Shown here in pieces: positions 18,396 to 27,291 of a stretch of DNA of 64,000 nt. Where the stretch lies: contig NZ_JASHIK010000015.1 in NCBI RefSeq assembly GCF_030733745.1, positions 60,307 through 124,306 of the forward strand, written 5' to 3'. Source of the stretch: Stappia sp. MMSF_3263. GTDB taxonomy: Bacteria > Pseudomonadota > Alphaproteobacteria > Rhizobiales > Stappiaceae. The first letter of the stretch is position 1. Every line of letters starts with the position of its first letter. The translations under genes and the position numbers were made by a program. Under the pieces are notes generated by a model. The model worked only from the letters and a program-made list of their open reading frames with translations. It did no database searches and was not told the DNA's origin.

Positions 18396-18690
18396 GTGGG
18401 AAAGCCGATGCGCGAGATCATGAACGCCATCTTTTACGTGCTGCGAGGTGGGATCGCCTGGCGGCTTCTGCCCAGGGACTTCCCGCCGATGACTACGGTC
18501 TATGGCTGGTTTCTGCGCTTTCGCCGCGAGAGCCTGTTCCAGATCATCAATCACTGCCTTGTCATGGTCGATCGCGAGCGAACGGGGCGGAAGGCCAGTC
18601 CTTCGGCGGCGGCGATCGACAGCCAAAGCGTAAAGACCGTCGAGGCCGGTGGTCCCAGGGGCTGCGACGCGGGCAAGAAAATCAAGGGGT
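18396..18690 (+). pseudogene. IS5-family transposase, middle fragment
   Basis: Encodes MREIMNAIFYVLRGGIAWRL, LPRDFPPMTTVYGWFLRFRR, and then AAIDSQSVKTVEAGGPRGCD with AGKKIKG, the well-known segment of IS5-family transposases around the first catalytic Asp (IDSQS). The N-terminal DUF4096-like part and everything after KIKG are missing. Matching N- and C-terminal fragments of the same kind of transposase occur at 62.8-63.0 kb and 49.1-49.3 kb. Confidence 0.85.
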
Positions 18691-18702
18691 GTAGCGCGCG
18701 CG

Positions 18703-18888
18703 CTAGACGCCAACCCGTTCGCGCATTTCCCTGACTTTCGCCCATTCGTCACCGGGCATGCGGTCGATCAATTCCTCCATCACTCTGGCAAAGGCGGCCT
18801 TGAGAGCATCATCGGTCTCGGCATTCCGGGCAAGAAGCGCCGTCTGCGTAAGACGATCACCAACGCGGTGGAGGATTTCCGGCGGTTT
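18703..18888 (-). pseudogene. coding-like C-terminal fragment of an unidentified protein
   Basis: On the reverse strand, in the same frame as the small gene just upstream and directly after its TAA stop, the text reads PPEILHRVGDRLTQTALLAR, AETDDALKAAFARVMEELID and RMPGDEWAKVREMRERVGV, then a stop. It has a coherent amphipathic, protein-like composition but no start codon after the TAA. It could be the tail of a gene formerly continuous with the upstream frame, or of a separate lost gene. I do not recognise the family. Confidence 0.4.
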
Positions 18889-19140
18889 TTAACAACGGGA
18901 TCTGGCCGGCTTTGCGTGGTGTTTCAAGGCGCTTGGAGCGTCGCCTGCGGGCACTGCGTCTAATGCCCTGCGTCTGGCTGCTGCGGCCTCGGGAAGGTGT
19001 GACGTGCCTTCGGCCACGGCCATTTCGATGAGATAGACAAGGAACCCGTGGCCTTGCTGATCGGCGACGAAGCGGGCGACCTTCAAGTGTTCGATCACAT
19101 AGCTCATTTGGGCGTCTGCGGGATTTGAACTTCTGTCCAT
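18889..19140 (-). CDS. small conserved hypothetical protein
   Basis: An 83-residue protein. The first half (MSYVIEHLKVARFVADQQGH then FLVYLIEMAVAEG) resembles small hypothetical proteins of rhizobia and their mobile islands; the function is unknown. The ATG at 19140 is well supported by GGAGG five bases upstream on the reverse strand. The second half is Ala/Arg-rich and may be altered: coding-like sequence continues in frame beyond the TAA stop, which hints that this stop is a recent nonsense change. Confidence 0.6.
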   Translation of the reverse strand: MDRSSNPADAQMSYVIEHLKVARFVADQQGHGFLVYLIEMAVAEGTSHLPEAAAARRRALDAVPAGDAPSALKHHAKPARSRC

Positions 19141-19436
19141 GGTTTCCTCCAATCGCCTCCAAGAAATGCCATTTTTGACAATGGTTGTTGATGGCTTTCA
19201 CGCTTGGCGAGCGGGCCTTCATTCAAATGGTCTGATCGGCAGCAACGCGGATTGGAGGGGGCTTCTGCGCATCCGGAAAACGCAGTTACCTTATCCAAGA
19301 TGGCGCCGTAGGTCGAACCTGCCGTTTACGATCGGTTTCCATGGCATCTGGATGGCAGAAACGGCCCGGCAGGAAGCGAAGGTTCAGCTTGGCCGTGTGG
19401 CCCAGGGTGGTCGTCCCAAGAAGGCAGGCACCACCG

Positions 19437-19605
19437 TCAGCGGGCACGGTTACGAGCAAGTATATCCATACGCTCGATACGGCCCTGATCATGGCCGCCG
19501 GCACGATTTCCGGTTGCATTCCAGGATTGCCCAACGGGTTCGAATTCAAGCAGACCGCCTATGCGCTGGACCGCGATTCCCGCCGCCTGATCGGCACAGA
19601 AAGTC
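19437..19605 (+). pseudogene. tyrosine integrase, C-terminal remnant (tentative)
   Basis: The plus frame reads GTVTSKYIHTLDTALIMAAG, then a short stretch, FEFKQTAYALDRDSR. From memory this resembles the extreme C-terminus of island-type tyrosine recombinases (VTSxYIHxLDxxLIxAAD...YALDRxSR). The catalytic Arg-His-Arg-Tyr domain is not visible upstream, so it would be a small relic. If right, it marks the former end of a second integrative element. Confidence 0.4.
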
Positions 19606-19790
19606 ATAAGACAAGCTTCGACCGTTTCTGTTACGCCGTTCGGCGCGGGGTGAGCAACCAGTGGAGGCGCGGAGCCTTCGATTTGCGGAGCGCTTGAGCC
19701 GGTTGCGGTGAGTATCTCGGCGTAGGCCGCCGGGGTCTGGTAGCCGAGCGAGGAGTGGGGACGCCAGTGTCGTATCGATGGTTTCCTGCT
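19605..19790 (-). pseudogene. IS3-family transposase, C-terminal remnant
   Basis: The reverse strand encodes WRPHSSLGYQTPAAYAEILT and a further ~30 residues (APPLVAHPAPNGVTETVEA), the standard tail of IS3-family (IS51-like) OrfB proteins. The rest of the transposase is missing. It is the last relic before the conjugation operon resumes. Confidence 0.75.
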
Positions 19791-19994
19791 CAGCTTGTCC
19801 TGGACGTGACGGTCCAGGTGTCTGAGCTGAACCAGCTGCCGTGTTGCTACCCGCTCTGTATTAGATCCCGGTGACACCGATTTATTGCAGTTTGCGCGTG
19901 TGATCGTGCTTCGGCGTATCTAAAGGCTATAAGAGATTCAGGTGGTTTCGGTGATTGTTTCCTGACTTTGGCAAGAAGGTCAGGACGAAATCAG
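19791..19994. other. leader of the trb operon
   Basis: A 200-bp gene-free stretch before the copG-like gene. TATAAG at 19928-19933 is a possible -10 box, without a good -35. The inverted repeat CCTGAC (19961-19966) / GTCAGG (19979-19984) lies just before the start codon and could form a small hairpin or operator over the ribosome-binding region. Confidence 0.35.
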
Positions 19995-20438
19995 ATGAAG
20001 CTGCGTCACAATATTTATCTCGACAAGAAGACGAGCGACAAGCTGAGCGCGTTGGCGGGCAAGCCTGGTGACAGCAAGTCTTCCATTATCGTACAGGCGA
20101 TTCATCATTTTGCCCGTCACCGGGATGCGCCGTTTCTGAGCGAGGCTTTGGCGTCGCGGCTTGACCGCCTGACGCGCGAGAACGCGCGTGCTCGGCGCGA
20201 TCTGGAGGTTTTGACCGAGGCGCTGGCCTTTTTCGTCAGGCTCTATCTGATGTTCAACGCGCATACCCCGGTTCCAGATCATGCGACGCGGGCGCTGGCG
20301 CGCGAACGCTATCGAAAATTCATCGATCAGGTTGCCCGTCAGGTTGCCACTGGCGTGTCGTCGTTCACGCCCGAGGAGGGGGAGGAGCAGGGCGCTCCTG
20401 ACGCAGCTGCTGCTTGTGGCAAGGAGGGGGCCTCGTGA
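19995..20438 (+). CDS. CopG-like ribbon-helix-helix protein of the trb operon
   Basis: A 147-residue protein with an N-terminal RHH fold (MKLRHNIYLDKKTSDKLSAL, then SKSSIIVQAIHHFARHR) and a helical C-terminal half. It is the CopG-family gene that regularly stands between traG and trbB in alphaproteobacterial conjugative islands and probably regulates transfer. ATG 19995 starts right at the RHH strand; the frame is open further upstream without similarity. Its stop overlaps the trbB GTG start (GTGA). Confidence 0.85.
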   Translation: MKLRHNIYLDKKTSDKLSALAGKPGDSKSSIIVQAIHHFARHRDAPFLSEALASRLDRLTRENARARRDLEVLTEALAFFVRLYLMFNAHTPVPDHATRALARERYRKFIDQVARQVATGVSSFTPEEGEEQGAPDAAAACGKEGAS

Positions 20439-21415
20439 GCGGGGTCGCAGAAGACCGCCGCCGCGCCATGCTGAAGACGGCGATGGGGCCGGCCATTGGC
20501 GAAGCACTTGGTGATCCTGCGATCATCGAGGTGATGGTCAATCCTGACGGGCGGCTTTGGGTTGACCGGTTGGGTGCGGGCCGCGGCGACACGGGCGTGT
20601 GCATCCATCCGTCCGAGACCGAGCGCATCATTCGCCTTGTGGCCTCTCACATTCGCACCGAGGTGCATGCGGACAATCCGATTGTCAGCGCCGAGTTGCC
20701 GCCGCGGGCAAATGGATTGGGCGGTGAGCGTTTCGAGGGGATCTTGCCGCCGGTGTCGAAGGCACCGTGTTTTGCCGTTCGCAAGCCGGCGGCGCGCATC
20801 TTCACATTGACTGACTATGTCCAGGCTCAGGTCATGGGCCCGGATCAGGCGGCCTGCCTTCGCGCGGCGGTGGCAGGGCGGAAGAACATCTTGGTTGCCG
20901 GTGGCACGTCCAGCGGCAAGACGACGCTTGCCAATGCCTTGCTGGCGGAGGTGGCCGGCTGTGACGAGCGGGTGATTTTGATCGAGGACACGCGCGAACT
21001 GCAATGCGCGGCCCGGGACTGTGTGAGTTTGCGCACGCGCGCAGATGTTGTTTGCCTGGCGGATCTTGTGCGCTCGACGCTGCGTCTGCGTCCTGATCGC
21101 ATCATTGTCGGCGAGGTTCGCGGCGCTGAAGCGCTTGACATGCTGAAGGCCTGGAACACGGGCCATCCCGGCGGCATTGCAACGGTTCATGCCAATTCGG
21201 CCCGTTCGGCGCTTTTTCGGCTGGAGCAGCTTGTTCAAGAGAGCGTCAGCGTGGTGCCGCCTCGCCTGATCTGCGAGGCGATCGACCTTGTGGTCTTCAT
21301 GTCGGGACGCGGGTCCGGGCGGCGTGTGGAGACCATCGCTGCCGTTGCGGGTCTGGACCCCAATGGCGGCTACGCGCTCACGCCGCTGTGTCTTTCCCAT
21401 TCTCAATCGTCTTGA
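20435..21415 (+). CDS. trbB: P-type conjugal transfer ATPase TrbB
   Basis: A 326-residue VirB11/TrbB hexameric traffic ATPase at the inner face of the secretion channel. Walker A VAGGTSSGKTTLANALLAEV lies at about residues 153-172, the Asp box in ILIEDTRELQ, Walker B RPDRIIVGEVRG, and the His box GHPGGIATVHAN. The start is GTG at 20435 because AAGGAGG precedes it and it overlaps the preceding stop. The C-terminus (LTPLCLSHSQSS) is slightly unusual but length is normal. Confidence 0.95.
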   Translation: MSGVAEDRRRAMLKTAMGPAIGEALGDPAIIEVMVNPDGRLWVDRLGAGRGDTGVCIHPSETERIIRLVASHIRTEVHADNPIVSAELPPRANGLGGERFEGILPPVSKAPCFAVRKPAARIFTLTDYVQAQVMGPDQAACLRAAVAGRKNILVAGGTSSGKTTLANALLAEVAGCDERVILIEDTRELQCAARDCVSLRTRADVVCLADLVRSTLRLRPDRIIVGEVRGAEALDMLKAWNTGHPGGIATVHANSARSALFRLEQLVQESVSVVPPRLICEAIDLVVFMSGRGSGRRVETIAAVAGLDPNGGYALTPLCLSHSQSS

Positions 21416-21429
21416 AGAAAGGTGTCGTC

Positions 21430-21768
21430 ATGCTCGCATGGCCAAAGCCTGTTCGCCTGTTGGCGATACGGCCCCGATTGTTGCTCGCATCCATGATCAT
21501 TGTCCTGCTGACGACGCCGGCCTATGCGGCGGGCTCGGGCATGCCCTGGGAGGAGCCGCTCCAGCGCATTCTTGAATCGGTGCAAGGGCCGGTGGCCAAG
21601 ATCATCGCGGTGATCATCATCATTGTCACGGGTCTCACGCTTGCGTTTGGCGAGACGTCGGGCGGGTTTCGCCGGCTGATCCAGATCGTCTTTGGTTTGT
21701 CGATCGCCTTTGCGGCCAGTTCCTTCTTCCTGTCGTTTTTCTCGTTTGGCGGCGGGGTGCTGGTGTGA
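21430..21768 (+). CDS. trbC: conjugative pilin TrbC
   Basis: A 112-residue VirB2/TrbC-type prepilin: signal peptide with cleavage near TTPAYA-AGS, then two hydrophobic helices (IIAVIIIIVTGLTLAFG and LIQIVFGLSIAFAASSFFLS). Family members are often processed and circularised to form the pilus subunit. ATG 21430 is preceded by GAAAGG; an upstream frame overlapping trbB is less likely. Its stop overlaps the trbD ATG (TGATG). Confidence 0.9.
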   Translation: MLAWPKPVRLLAIRPRLLLASMIIVLLTTPAYAAGSGMPWEEPLQRILESVQGPVAKIIAVIIIIVTGLTLAFGETSGGFRRLIQIVFGLSIAFAASSFFLSFFSFGGGVLV

Positions 21769-22037
21769 TGGGAGATGGACGCGAGATTGAAGGGTTCGAG
21801 GTGCCCGTCCACCGCTCCTTGACGGAGCCGATCCTGCTGGGCGGCGCGCCGCGGGCAGTTGCCATCCTCAACGGCACGCTGGCGGCCGCCATTGGCCTTG
21901 GTTTGCAGCAATGGATTGCCGGTCTTGTCTGGTTTGTCGCCGGGCACACGCTGGCTGTCTTTGCTGCCAAGCGGGATGCGGATTTCCTGGTGGTGCTTGT
22001 CCGCCATCTGCGTCAGAGGGGGTGGTGGCGATGCTGA
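21768..22037 (+). CDS. trbD: conjugal transfer protein TrbD (VirB3-like)
   Basis: An 89-residue inner-membrane protein: VHRSLTEPILLGGAPRAVAI leads into two transmembrane segments, as in VirB3/TrbD. It works with TrbE in pilus assembly. ATG 21768 overlaps the trbC stop by one base, and the stop overlaps the trbE start by seven bases, so the genes are translationally linked. Confidence 0.9.
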   Translation: MGDGREIEGFEVPVHRSLTEPILLGGAPRAVAILNGTLAAAIGLGLQQWIAGLVWFVAGHTLAVFAAKRDADFLVVLVRHLRQRGWWRC

Positions 22038-24484
22038 ACCTCACCGAGTACCGCAACAAGCTCGATCGCCTTGCGGACCTGGTACCCTGGGCGGCACTGG
22101 TGGCTCCTGGCATTGTTCTCAATAAGGATGGCAGTTTCCAGCGCAGTTTCCGCTTTCGCGGTCCTGACCTTGAAAGCGCGACGCAGGCTGAACTGGTGGG
22201 GGTGTGCGCGCGCGCCAACAATGCCTTGAAACGTCTTGGGTCGGGCTGGGCGCTGTTTTTTGAAGCCGAGCGTGTGGAGGCGCAGGACTATCCGCTCTCG
22301 CAATTTCCCGATGCGGCTTCATGGCTTGTCGACGAGGAGCGTCGTGCCGCTTTCGAGGAGGCCCGGCAGGGTCGCTGTTTCGAAAACCGCTGTCATCTGA
22401 CCTTGTTGTACATGCCGCCTGCGGATGCGCAGGCGCGCACGCAGAGCGCGCTTGTGGAGTCGGACCACCAGGGGGTGGAGAGGGACTGGCGGCAGGAGCT
22501 TGAGCGGTTCCGCGAGGAAACCGACCGGGTTCTGGATCTGCTTGGCGGTTTCCTGCCGCAGATCGAGGCGCTTGATGATGGCGAGACTCTGACATTCCTG
22601 CATGGAACGGTGTCCACCAAGCGCCACCGGGTTGGTGTGCCTGAGATCCCCATGTATCTCGACGGGGTTCTGGCGGACACGCCTTTGAGCGGCGGTCTGG
22701 AGCCGATGCTGGGCGATTGCCATCTGCGGACGCTGACGATCCTGGGTTTTCCCAATGTGACGCGGCCGGGCATTCTCGATGCGTTGAACCATCAGGATTT
22801 TGCCTATCGCTGGGTGACGCGATTCATTGCGCTCGACAAGGTGGCGGCGACCCGGCAGCTGACGCGGCTGCGTCGGCAATGGTTTGCCAAGCGCAAGTCG
22901 ATCATGGCGATCTTGCGGGAGGTTGTCACCAATGAGGCGACGCCGTTGCTGGACAGCGACGCCGACAACAAGGCGCTGGATGCCGATGCGGCTTTGCAGG
23001 CGCTTGGCGGGGATCATGTCGGCTTTGGCTATCTCACCACCACGCTCACGGTTTGGGACAGGGATCGTGATATGGCGCAGGACAAGGCGCGCGCTGTCGA
23101 GCGAGTTGTGGGTGACCTGGGCTTCACCTGCATTCGCGAGAGCGTCAATGCGGTTGAGGCCTGGTTGGGCAGTTTGCCCGGACAGGTCTATGCCAATATT
23201 CGCCAACCGCTTGTCCATACGCTGAACCTGGCGCATTTGATGCCGCTGTCGGCGGTTTGGGCGGGGCCGTCCGGCAATGCCCATCTTGATGGTCCACCGC
23301 TCCTTCATGCGCAGACGTCGGGTTCGACGCCTTTCCGTCTGTCCAGTCATATCGGCGATGTGGGCCATATGCTGGTGGTTGGTCCGACGGGAGCGGGCAA
23401 GTCGGTGCTGCTGGCGCTGATTGCGCTTCAGTTCCGGCGTTACCGCGATGCGCAGGTCTATGTCTTCGACAAGGGCAATTCGGCCCGTGCGGCCGTGCTT
23501 GCCTGTGGCGGTGTGCATCACGCGCTGGGCGCTGCGGCGGATGAGCAAGCCAATCCCTTTGCCTTTCAGCCGCTGCGCCACATTGATGATCCTGCCAGGC
23601 GAAGCTGGGCGGCGGAATGGATCGCAGCCTTGCTTGCCCATGAGAAGGTGGATGTCACGCCGCAGGTGAAGGAGGCGGTCTGGTCGGCCTTGGGCAGTCT
23701 GGCTGAGGCCCCGGCCGGGGAAAGAACGCTGACGGGGCTTTCCGTCCTTGTCCAGGCGAATGCGCTCAAGGCTGCGCTCCAGCCCTATACGCTGGAAGGT
23801 CCTTTCGGCCGGTTGCTGGATGCGGCCGAGGACCGGCTGGCGCTCGCCGATGTGCAATGTTTCGAGACCGAGGAGCTGATGCATCAAGCCGGCGTGGTGC
23901 TGCCGGTGCTCACCTATCTCTTTCATCGGCTGGAAGAACGGTTTGACGGGCGGCCGACGCTGCTCATTCTCGATGAGGCCTGGGTCTATCTCGACAATCC
24001 GCTTTTTGCCGCGCGCATTCGCGAATGGCTGAAAGTGTTGAGGAAGCGCAATGTTGCGGTGATCTTCGCCACCCAGTCGCTGGCCGACATTGCCGAGAGC
24101 TCTGTTGCACCGGCCATTATCGAATCCTGTCCGCAGCGCATCTTTTTGCCCAATGACCGGGCCATCGAGCCGCAGGCGCGGGCGGTTTACGACCGGTTTG
24201 GTCTCAATCAGCGGCAGATCGAGCTGATCGCGCAGGCGACACCGAAGCGGCACTACTACCTGCAGTCGCGGCGCGGCAACCGGCTGTTCGAGCTGGGTCT
24301 TGGCCCTGTTGCCCTGGCGCTTTGTGGTGCCTCCGATCCGGACAGTCAGACGCTGATCGATGCGCTTGTCAGCCGCCATGGTGACGGAGCGTTTCTGCCC
24401 GAGTTCCTGCGCGCGCGCGGTCTCGACTGGGCGGCTGATCTGAGCTTGCGATTTTCACAAGAGCCAAGGGAGCAGCTTTCATGA
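22031..24484 (+). CDS. trbE: conjugal transfer ATPase TrbE (VirB4-like)
   Basis: An 817-residue VirB4/TrbE ATPase, the motor of pilus assembly and substrate transfer. It starts with MLNLTEYRNKLDRLADLVPW; the CagE/VirB4 N-terminal region follows; Walker A GPTGAGKSVLLALIAL is at about 451-466 and Walker B TLLILDEAWVYLD at about 643-655, with the ATQSLADIAESS motif downstream. Length matches TrbE. A longer frame upstream overlaps trbD and is not needed. Confidence 0.96.
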   Translation: MLNLTEYRNKLDRLADLVPWAALVAPGIVLNKDGSFQRSFRFRGPDLESATQAELVGVCARANNALKRLGSGWALFFEAERVEAQDYPLSQFPDAASWLVDEERRAAFEEARQGRCFENRCHLTLLYMPPADAQARTQSALVESDHQGVERDWRQELERFREETDRVLDLLGGFLPQIEALDDGETLTFLHGTVSTKRHRVGVPEIPMYLDGVLADTPLSGGLEPMLGDCHLRTLTILGFPNVTRPGILDALNHQDFAYRWVTRFIALDKVAATRQLTRLRRQWFAKRKSIMAILREVVTNEATPLLDSDADNKALDADAALQALGGDHVGFGYLTTTLTVWDRDRDMAQDKARAVERVVGDLGFTCIRESVNAVEAWLGSLPGQVYANIRQPLVHTLNLAHLMPLSAVWAGPSGNAHLDGPPLLHAQTSGSTPFRLSSHIGDVGHMLVVGPTGAGKSVLLALIALQFRRYRDAQVYVFDKGNSARAAVLACGGVHHALGAAADEQANPFAFQPLRHIDDPARRSWAAEWIAALLAHEKVDVTPQVKEAVWSALGSLAEAPAGERTLTGLSVLVQANALKAALQPYTLEGPFGRLLDAAEDRLALADVQCFETEELMHQAGVVLPVLTYLFHRLEERFDGRPTLLILDEAWVYLDNPLFAARIREWLKVLRKRNVAVIFATQSLADIAESSVAPAIIESCPQRIFLPNDRAIEPQARAVYDRFGLNQRQIELIAQATPKRHYYLQSRRGNRLFELGLGPVALALCGASDPDSQTLIDALVSRHGDGAFLPEFLRARGLDWAADLSLRFSQEPREQLS

Positions 24485-25194
24485 AACGCATATCTTTCGC
24501 AGGACTTGTCGTGCTCGCGCTTGTCATCGCGGCGCCGCGGGCAGGGCAGGCGGCCTGGCCGGTATTCGATGCATCCAGCTATGCCCAGAACGTGCTGCAG
24601 GCGTCACGTGCGCTGGAGCAGATCAACAATCAGATCCGTCAGCTGCAGAACCAGGCCAGCATGCTGCAGAACATGGCGCGCAACCTGGAGCGTCTGGATT
24701 TTTCCTCGCTTGGCCAGCTTCAAGGGGCGTTGAACCGGATCGACGGGTTGATGATCCAGGCCGAGGGCCTGAGCTTTGATCTGACGCAGCTCGAGGGCCA
24801 GTGGCAGCAGGATTACCCGCAGAACTATGACGAGGGTCTTGGGGCGGGGGAAATGGCGGCGGCGGCGCGTGAGCGCTGGCAAGGTGCGATGAGCGCGTTT
24901 CGCCAGACCATGCGTGTGCAGGCACAGATCGTGGAGAATGTGCGGGCGGACAAGGGGCTGCTTTCCGATCTTGTCATGCACAGCAATGGCGCGGTTGGCG
25001 CCTTGCAGGCGCGGCAGGCCGCCACTCAGTTGATGGCCCTGTCTGCCAAGCAGCAGATGCAGATCCAGACGCTGTTGGCGACGCAGTTCCGGGCGCAAGC
25101 GGCTGACGCGGCGCGCAAGGGGCAGGCGGAAGAAGCTGCGCGCGCTGCAACGCGGCGGTTCCTTGGCTCTGGCAAGGCCTATTCCGGCAATTGA
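24481..25194 (+). CDS. trbJ: conjugal transfer protein TrbJ (VirB5-like)
   Basis: A 237-residue periplasmic, coiled-coil-rich protein with a signal peptide ending around AGQA-AWP. The sequence SSYAQNVLQASRALEQINNQ and the Gln-rich helix IRQLQNQASMLQNMARNLER are typical of TrbJ, the minor pilus component thought to sit at the pilus tip. Starts within the trbE stop (ATGA overlap). No trbK-like lipoprotein gene lies between it and trbL. Confidence 0.93.
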   Translation: MKRISFAGLVVLALVIAAPRAGQAAWPVFDASSYAQNVLQASRALEQINNQIRQLQNQASMLQNMARNLERLDFSSLGQLQGALNRIDGLMIQAEGLSFDLTQLEGQWQQDYPQNYDEGLGAGEMAAAARERWQGAMSAFRQTMRVQAQIVENVRADKGLLSDLVMHSNGAVGALQARQAATQLMALSAKQQMQIQTLLATQFRAQAADAARKGQAEEAARAATRRFLGSGKAYSGN

Positions 25195-25212
25195 GGAGCA
25201 GGGGGCCTGGCG

Positions 25213-26568
25213 ATGAATGATCTTGGCATTATCGACCAGTTCATGGAGACGTTCGGCCGCTACATCGACAGTGGCTTCGGGCTTCTTGCTGGCGATGTGG
25301 CGTTTCTGAGCACGATCCTGATTGGCATTGACGTCACGCTTGCCGGGCTGTTCTGGGCCTTGGGGGGCGAAGACAACGTACTTGGGCGCCTCATCCGCAA
25401 GGTTCTGTTTGTTGGCGCATTTGCCTTCATTCTCAACAACTTCAAGCAGCTTGCTGAGATTGTGTATGGATCGTTTTCCGGACTTGGCCTGCAGGCTGCG
25501 CCGGGCGGGTTGCAGGCGAGTGATCTGTTGCGCCCTGGCAAGATCGCGGCGACGGGATATGAGGCGGCGTATCCGCTGCTTGAGCAGGCGAGTGATCTGG
25601 TCGGGTTTCCGGAGATTTTCGGCAATGCGTTGACGGTGACCGTGCTGCTTCTGGCTTGGTTCTTGTGTCTGTTCGCCTTCTTCGTGTTGGCGATCCAGCT
25701 GTTCATCACGGTGCTGGAGTTCAAGCTGACCACGCTTGCCGGTTTTGTTCTGGTGCCTTTCGCGCTGTGGAACAGGTCGGCATTCCTGGCGGAGCGGGTG
25801 CTTGGCAATGTGGTGTCTTCGGGCGTCAAGGTGATGGTGCTTGCGGTTGTCGTCGGCATTGGCTCGACGCTCTTTGCCACATTTACCGGCGGCCTGCAGG
25901 GCGAGCCCGACCTTGCCGCTGCCATGTCGCAGGTTCTGGGGGCTTTGGCGCTGCTTGGCCTTGGCATTTTTGGTCCCGCCATCGCCTCGGGGCTGGTTTC
26001 CGGGGCGCCGCAACTGGGCGCGGGGGCTGCACTTGGGGCAGGTGGCGCGGCGGTGGGGGCGACATTGCTTGCAGGTGGGGCGGCATATGCGGGCACGCGC
26101 CTGGCGGCTGGCGGAGGTCTTGGCGCCATCCGTGCGGGCACGATGATGGGCTCGGCCGTGTCGTCTGCCTATCAGTTGGGACAGATCGGGGCTGGGGTGT
26201 CCGGCACAGCGGGCGTTGCAGCTGGGCTTAGCGGGGTGGCGCGCGCTGCGGGCGGCGCATCGGTTCAGGCCGCGCGCATGCAGCGTGATCGGGTGACCAG
26301 GCCCCTGGCAGCCAGTGCAGAGGCGGGCGCGCATGGTGCCTGGCGGGCCACTGGTGGTGCGCCGATGGCATCGGCACATGGGGCGCGATCGTCTGGTTCC
26401 CAGGAATTTTCCGGATCGCGGTCGGCGGAGCCTGTGCCTGGTTGGGCAACGCGGCTGCGGTCTGATCAGGCGAGCCGTGCGCGTCGGCATCTGGCGGTTC
26501 AGGCGATCAGGGACGGTGACCGACCTGGTCACGGCGCCACGCCTTCTCTCACTGACAAGGACGAGTGA
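25213..26568 (+). CDS. trbL: conjugal transfer membrane protein TrbL (VirB6-like)
   Basis: A 451-residue polytopic inner-membrane protein. NDLGIIDQFMETFGRYIDSG and the helices following (FLSTILIGIDVTLAGLFWAL, VLLLAWFLCLFAFFVLAIQL) match P-type TrbL, which forms the inner-membrane platform of the channel. The C-terminal third is a Gly/Ala-rich, then hydrophilic Arg-rich tail, as in the family. ATG 25213 follows 18 bp after trbJ with AGGAGC upstream. Confidence 0.93.
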   Translation: MNDLGIIDQFMETFGRYIDSGFGLLAGDVAFLSTILIGIDVTLAGLFWALGGEDNVLGRLIRKVLFVGAFAFILNNFKQLAEIVYGSFSGLGLQAAPGGLQASDLLRPGKIAATGYEAAYPLLEQASDLVGFPEIFGNALTVTVLLLAWFLCLFAFFVLAIQLFITVLEFKLTTLAGFVLVPFALWNRSAFLAERVLGNVVSSGVKVMVLAVVVGIGSTLFATFTGGLQGEPDLAAAMSQVLGALALLGLGIFGPAIASGLVSGAPQLGAGAALGAGGAAVGATLLAGGAAYAGTRLAAGGGLGAIRAGTMMGSAVSSAYQLGQIGAGVSGTAGVAAGLSGVARAAGGASVQAARMQRDRVTRPLAASAEAGAHGAWRATGGAPMASAHGARSSGSQEFSGSRSAEPVPGWATRLRSDQASRARRHLAVQAIRDGDRPGHGATPSLTDKDE

Positions 26569-26571
26569 TCC

Positions 26572-27291
26572 ATGTTCTTCAAGCGATCGATTGAGCGGTA
26601 TGGCAAGACACCGGAGCCAGAGACGCCTTACAGCCGGGCGGGTCAGCTCTGGGATGAGCGGATTGGCACGGCCCGTGTTCAGGCGCGCAACTGGCGGCTG
26701 ATGGCGTTTTGCTGTCTGGTGCTCAGCGCGGGGCTTTCCGGCGGCTTGCTTTGGCAATCCCTGCAGGGCCGCATCACGCCTTATGTGGTGGAGGTGGACA
26801 GGTTCGGGGAGGCGCGTGCTGTTGCCCCTGCGATCCAGAACTACCGGCCGGCGGATGCTCAAATTGCCTGGCATCTGGCGCGGTTCATCACGCACATCCG
26901 GTCCGTGTCGACCGATCCGGTGCTGGTTCGCCAGAACTGGCTTGGGGCTTACGACTTTGTCACGGGCCGGGCTGCACTTTTTCTCAATGAGCATGCCCGC
27001 GCGCAGGATCCTTTTGGCCAGATCGGGACCCGCAGTGTTTCGGTTCAGGTCACGAGTGTGGTGCGGGCGTCGAAGACATCCTTTCAGGTCAAGTGGACCG
27101 AGAAGGTTTTCGAACGCGGCAGTCTTGCTGCGACGTCCCGCTGGACGGCGATCCTGACGGTTGCGCTCCGTCCTCCACGCAGCGCCGAACAGCTTCGCAA
27201 GAACCCGCTTGGCCTTTTCGTCAATGCGATTGACTGGTCGCGCGAGCTGGACACGGCCGCGCCTCAACTTCCCAAGGAGACGGCTCAATGA
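26572..27291 (+). CDS. trbF: conjugal transfer protein TrbF (VirB8-like)
   Basis: A 239-residue bitopic inner-membrane protein: TPYSRAGQLWDERIGTARVQ then one transmembrane segment (LMAFCCLVLSAGLSGGLLW, about 43-62) and a periplasmic NTF2-like domain (TPYVVEVDRFGEARAVAP, FQVKWTEKVFERG). It nucleates the channel and contacts TrbG and TrbI. Overlaps the trbG start by four bases. Confidence 0.94.
   Translation: MFFKRSIERYGKTPEPETPYSRAGQLWDERIGTARVQARNWRLMAFCCLVLSAGLSGGLLWQSLQGRITPYVVEVDRFGEARAVAPAIQNYRPADAQIAWHLARFITHIRSVSTDPVLVRQNWLGAYDFVTGRAALFLNEHARAQDPFGQIGTRSVSVQVTSVVRASKTSFQVKWTEKVFERGSLAATSRWTAILTVALRPPRSAEQLRKNPLGLFVNAIDWSRELDTAAPQLPKETAQ

Noticed and set aside
19961..19984. CCTGAC/GTCAGG inverted repeat as a transcription terminator before the copG-like gene
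   Set aside because: The stem is only six base pairs and no T-run follows; kept only as a remark on the leader.
22319..24379. A 686-codon minus-strand frame inside trbE
   Set aside because: Antisense shadow of trbE without any family motif.
24604..27288. An 894-codon open frame on the minus strand across trbJ, trbL and trbF
   Set aside because: It is the mirror of high-GC coding sequence on the plus strand; its translation is Arg/His-rich, has no domain, and the plus-strand genes are certain.
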